Source of the DNA: Bacteroidales bacterium
GTDB lineage: Bacteria > Bacteroidota > Bacteroidia > Bacteroidales > UBA932
Assembly (NCBI GenBank): GCA_017651785.1
Contig: JAGCCD010000163.1
Location: 1-6,734, forward strand
DNA length: 6,734 nucleotides
Direction: 5' to 3'
Within the stretch, counting starts at the first letter, position 1. The number at the start of each line of letters is the position of its first letter. Below the pieces are notes generated by a model that saw only the letters and a list, made by a program, of their open reading frames with translations, ran no database searches and had not been told where the DNA came from. Both the position numbers and the translations under genes were made by a program. Shown here piece by piece: positions 5,885 to 6,734 of the stretch.

Positions 5885-6734
5885 TTATTCTGCGGGAGCC
5901 TGCTCCTCTTTCTTGATGTTGGGGAGCTCCAGGCCGTATTTCTTCTTGCGGTCTTCAGTCTTGAGGAAGATACTGAATATGAAGGCGAGCACGCCGAAGC
6001 TGGAGAACACAATCATCGGGATGGTATATCCGCCGGTGCTCTGGCGAAGGAAGCCGATGAGCATGGGGACGAGGCAAAGGCCGATGTTCTGCACCCAGAA
6101 AATGAGGCAGTAGGCGCTGCCGAGGATCTTCTCGTCTATGATCTTGGGCACGCTGGGCCACAGGGCCGCCGGAACGAGCGAGAAGCTTACGCCCAGCACC
6201 ACGATGAGCAGAAGCGCGAACCACTTGTGAGGGAACACGGGCAGTATGAATGCAAAGCTCAAGTGGCACACTATCATTATGATAGAGCCCAGCATAAGCA
6301 TTGAGGCGCCTTTACCCACGCGGTCCAGGAAAATGCCCAGGAGCGGCGTGAGGCACATTGCCAAGATGGGGAAGCAGCTGAAGAGGCGGGCCGCCGTTGC
6401 CGCGTCTATGCCCAGGGTTTCCTCCAGGAAGTTGGGGGCGTACCTCTGGAACGGGAAGATGGCGCTGTAGTACAGGACGCAGAGCAGGGCCACGATCCAG
6501 AACATCTTGCTCTTGAAGATGGCGCCAAGGTCGCTCACGTGGAATTCGTCCTCGGGAGACTTTTCGTCCGTGGCGAGTCCGGCGGCGATGAGCTGGTTGT
6601 CGAACTTGCGGTCCATTACGCCGAAGATTATGAAGTTGATGAGACCGATGCAGAGCAGAGCGCCGCAGAAGCCCAGAGGAGCCACCACGGAACCGTCGGC
6701 AGCGTTTGCAATGACGGGAGAAATCCACATCACG
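5885..6734 (-). CDS. Major facilitator superfamily transporter, paralogue of the adjacent gene (5' part beyond the right edge)
   Basis: About 282 C-terminal residues are visible and the frame is open to the window edge. The GTG at 6733 is an internal Val, because the visible part begins inside the transporter with W-I-S-P-V-I-A. The fragment holds the last part of the first half, a cytoplasmic linker with K-S-P-E-D-E-F-H, and the whole second six-helix half. It aligns along its length with the neighbouring transporter: F-W-I-V-A-L-L-C-V-L-Y-Y-S matches F-W-L-L-G-L-L-C-V-C-F-Y-S, and S-L-V-P-A-A-L-W-P-S-V-P-K-I is identical in both, followed by W-V-Q-N-I-G-L. The second-half motif-A loop is G-I-F-L-D-R-V-G-K-G. 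The tail is charged (D-R-K-K-K-Y-G-L-E-L-P-N-I-K-K-E-E). It is upstream of the second carrier in the same unit. Possible roles are two substrates, two affinities, or a heteromer; the sequence does not decide. Confidence 0.95.
   Translation of the reverse strand, partial: VMWISPVIANAADGSVVAPLGFCGALLCIGLINFIIFGVMDRKFDNQLIAAGLATDEKSPEDEFHVSDLGAIFKSKMFWIVALLCVLYYSAIFPFQRYAPNFLEETLGIDAATAARLFSCFPILAMCLTPLLGIFLDRVGKGASMLMLGSIIMIVCHLSFAFILPVFPHKWFALLLIVVLGVSFSLVPAALWPSVPKIIDEKILGSAYCLIFWVQNIGLCLVPMLIGFLRQSTGGYTIPMIVFSSFGVLAFIFSIFLKTEDRKKKYGLELPNIKKEEQAPAE

Noticed and set aside
4925..6304. A 459-codon open frame antisense to both transporters
   Set aside because: It crosses both MFS genes on the opposite strand and reads as hydrophilic Glu, His and Gln-rich sequence with no recognisable domain. 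The sense frames carry clear MFS motifs.
6731..6733. GTG as the start of the right-hand transporter
   Set aside because: The visible protein begins in the middle of an MFS carrier and the frame is open to the edge, so this is an internal Val.

Overview
The window reads as a stretch of ordinary chromosome from a GC-rich member of the Bacteroidota, most likely order Bacteroidales. Three things point there: the XseA, EngB and Prs sequences look like Bacteroidales versions of these families (recalled, not searched); most genes lack a usable Shine-Dalgarno; and the one real intergenic region holds two exact copies of the Bacteroidota -7 promoter element TAnnTTTG. The genus cannot be named. Coding density is very high and no gap exceeds 300 bases. 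I see no rRNA, tRNA, CRISPR array, insertion sequence, phage gene or attachment site.

Layout. (1) Positions 1-1373, minus strand: xseA and xseB, the two subunits of exodeoxyribonuclease VII, overlapping by 14 bp. They are followed by the first 10 codons of a further gene whose ATG overlaps the xseB stop; it may be the glycogen branching enzyme glgB. (2) Positions 1374-1434: an AT-rich divergent promoter region built on a 10-bp-arm inverted repeat, with one TATATTTG box facing each way. (3) Positions 1435-4556, plus strand: a compact operon of engB (ribosome-assembly GTPase), prs (PRPP synthetase), an 85-residue single-span membrane protein with a cysteine-containing tail, and der (double GTPase of 50S assembly). 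(4) Positions 4562-6734, minus strand: two tandem, homologous major facilitator transporters. The upstream one is cut by the right edge. This pair converges on der with only 5 bp between the stop codons.

How the genes fit together. The plus-strand operon joins two GTPases of large-subunit maturation with the enzyme that makes PRPP for nucleotide, His and Trp synthesis, a growth-linked set. The divergent xse operon encodes a DNA-repair and single-strand-degrading nuclease. The transporters look like a separate unit whose promoter lies beyond the right edge. They carry a motif reminiscent of the MFSD1-like branch of the MFS, but their substrate cannot be read from the sequence.

Most of the window is conventional. 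The parts most worth a second look are the symmetric promoter, the small cysteine-bearing membrane protein between prs and der, the tandem MFS pair, and a strong codon-context habit: Ile and Val before Asp or Glu are almost always written ATA and GTA.
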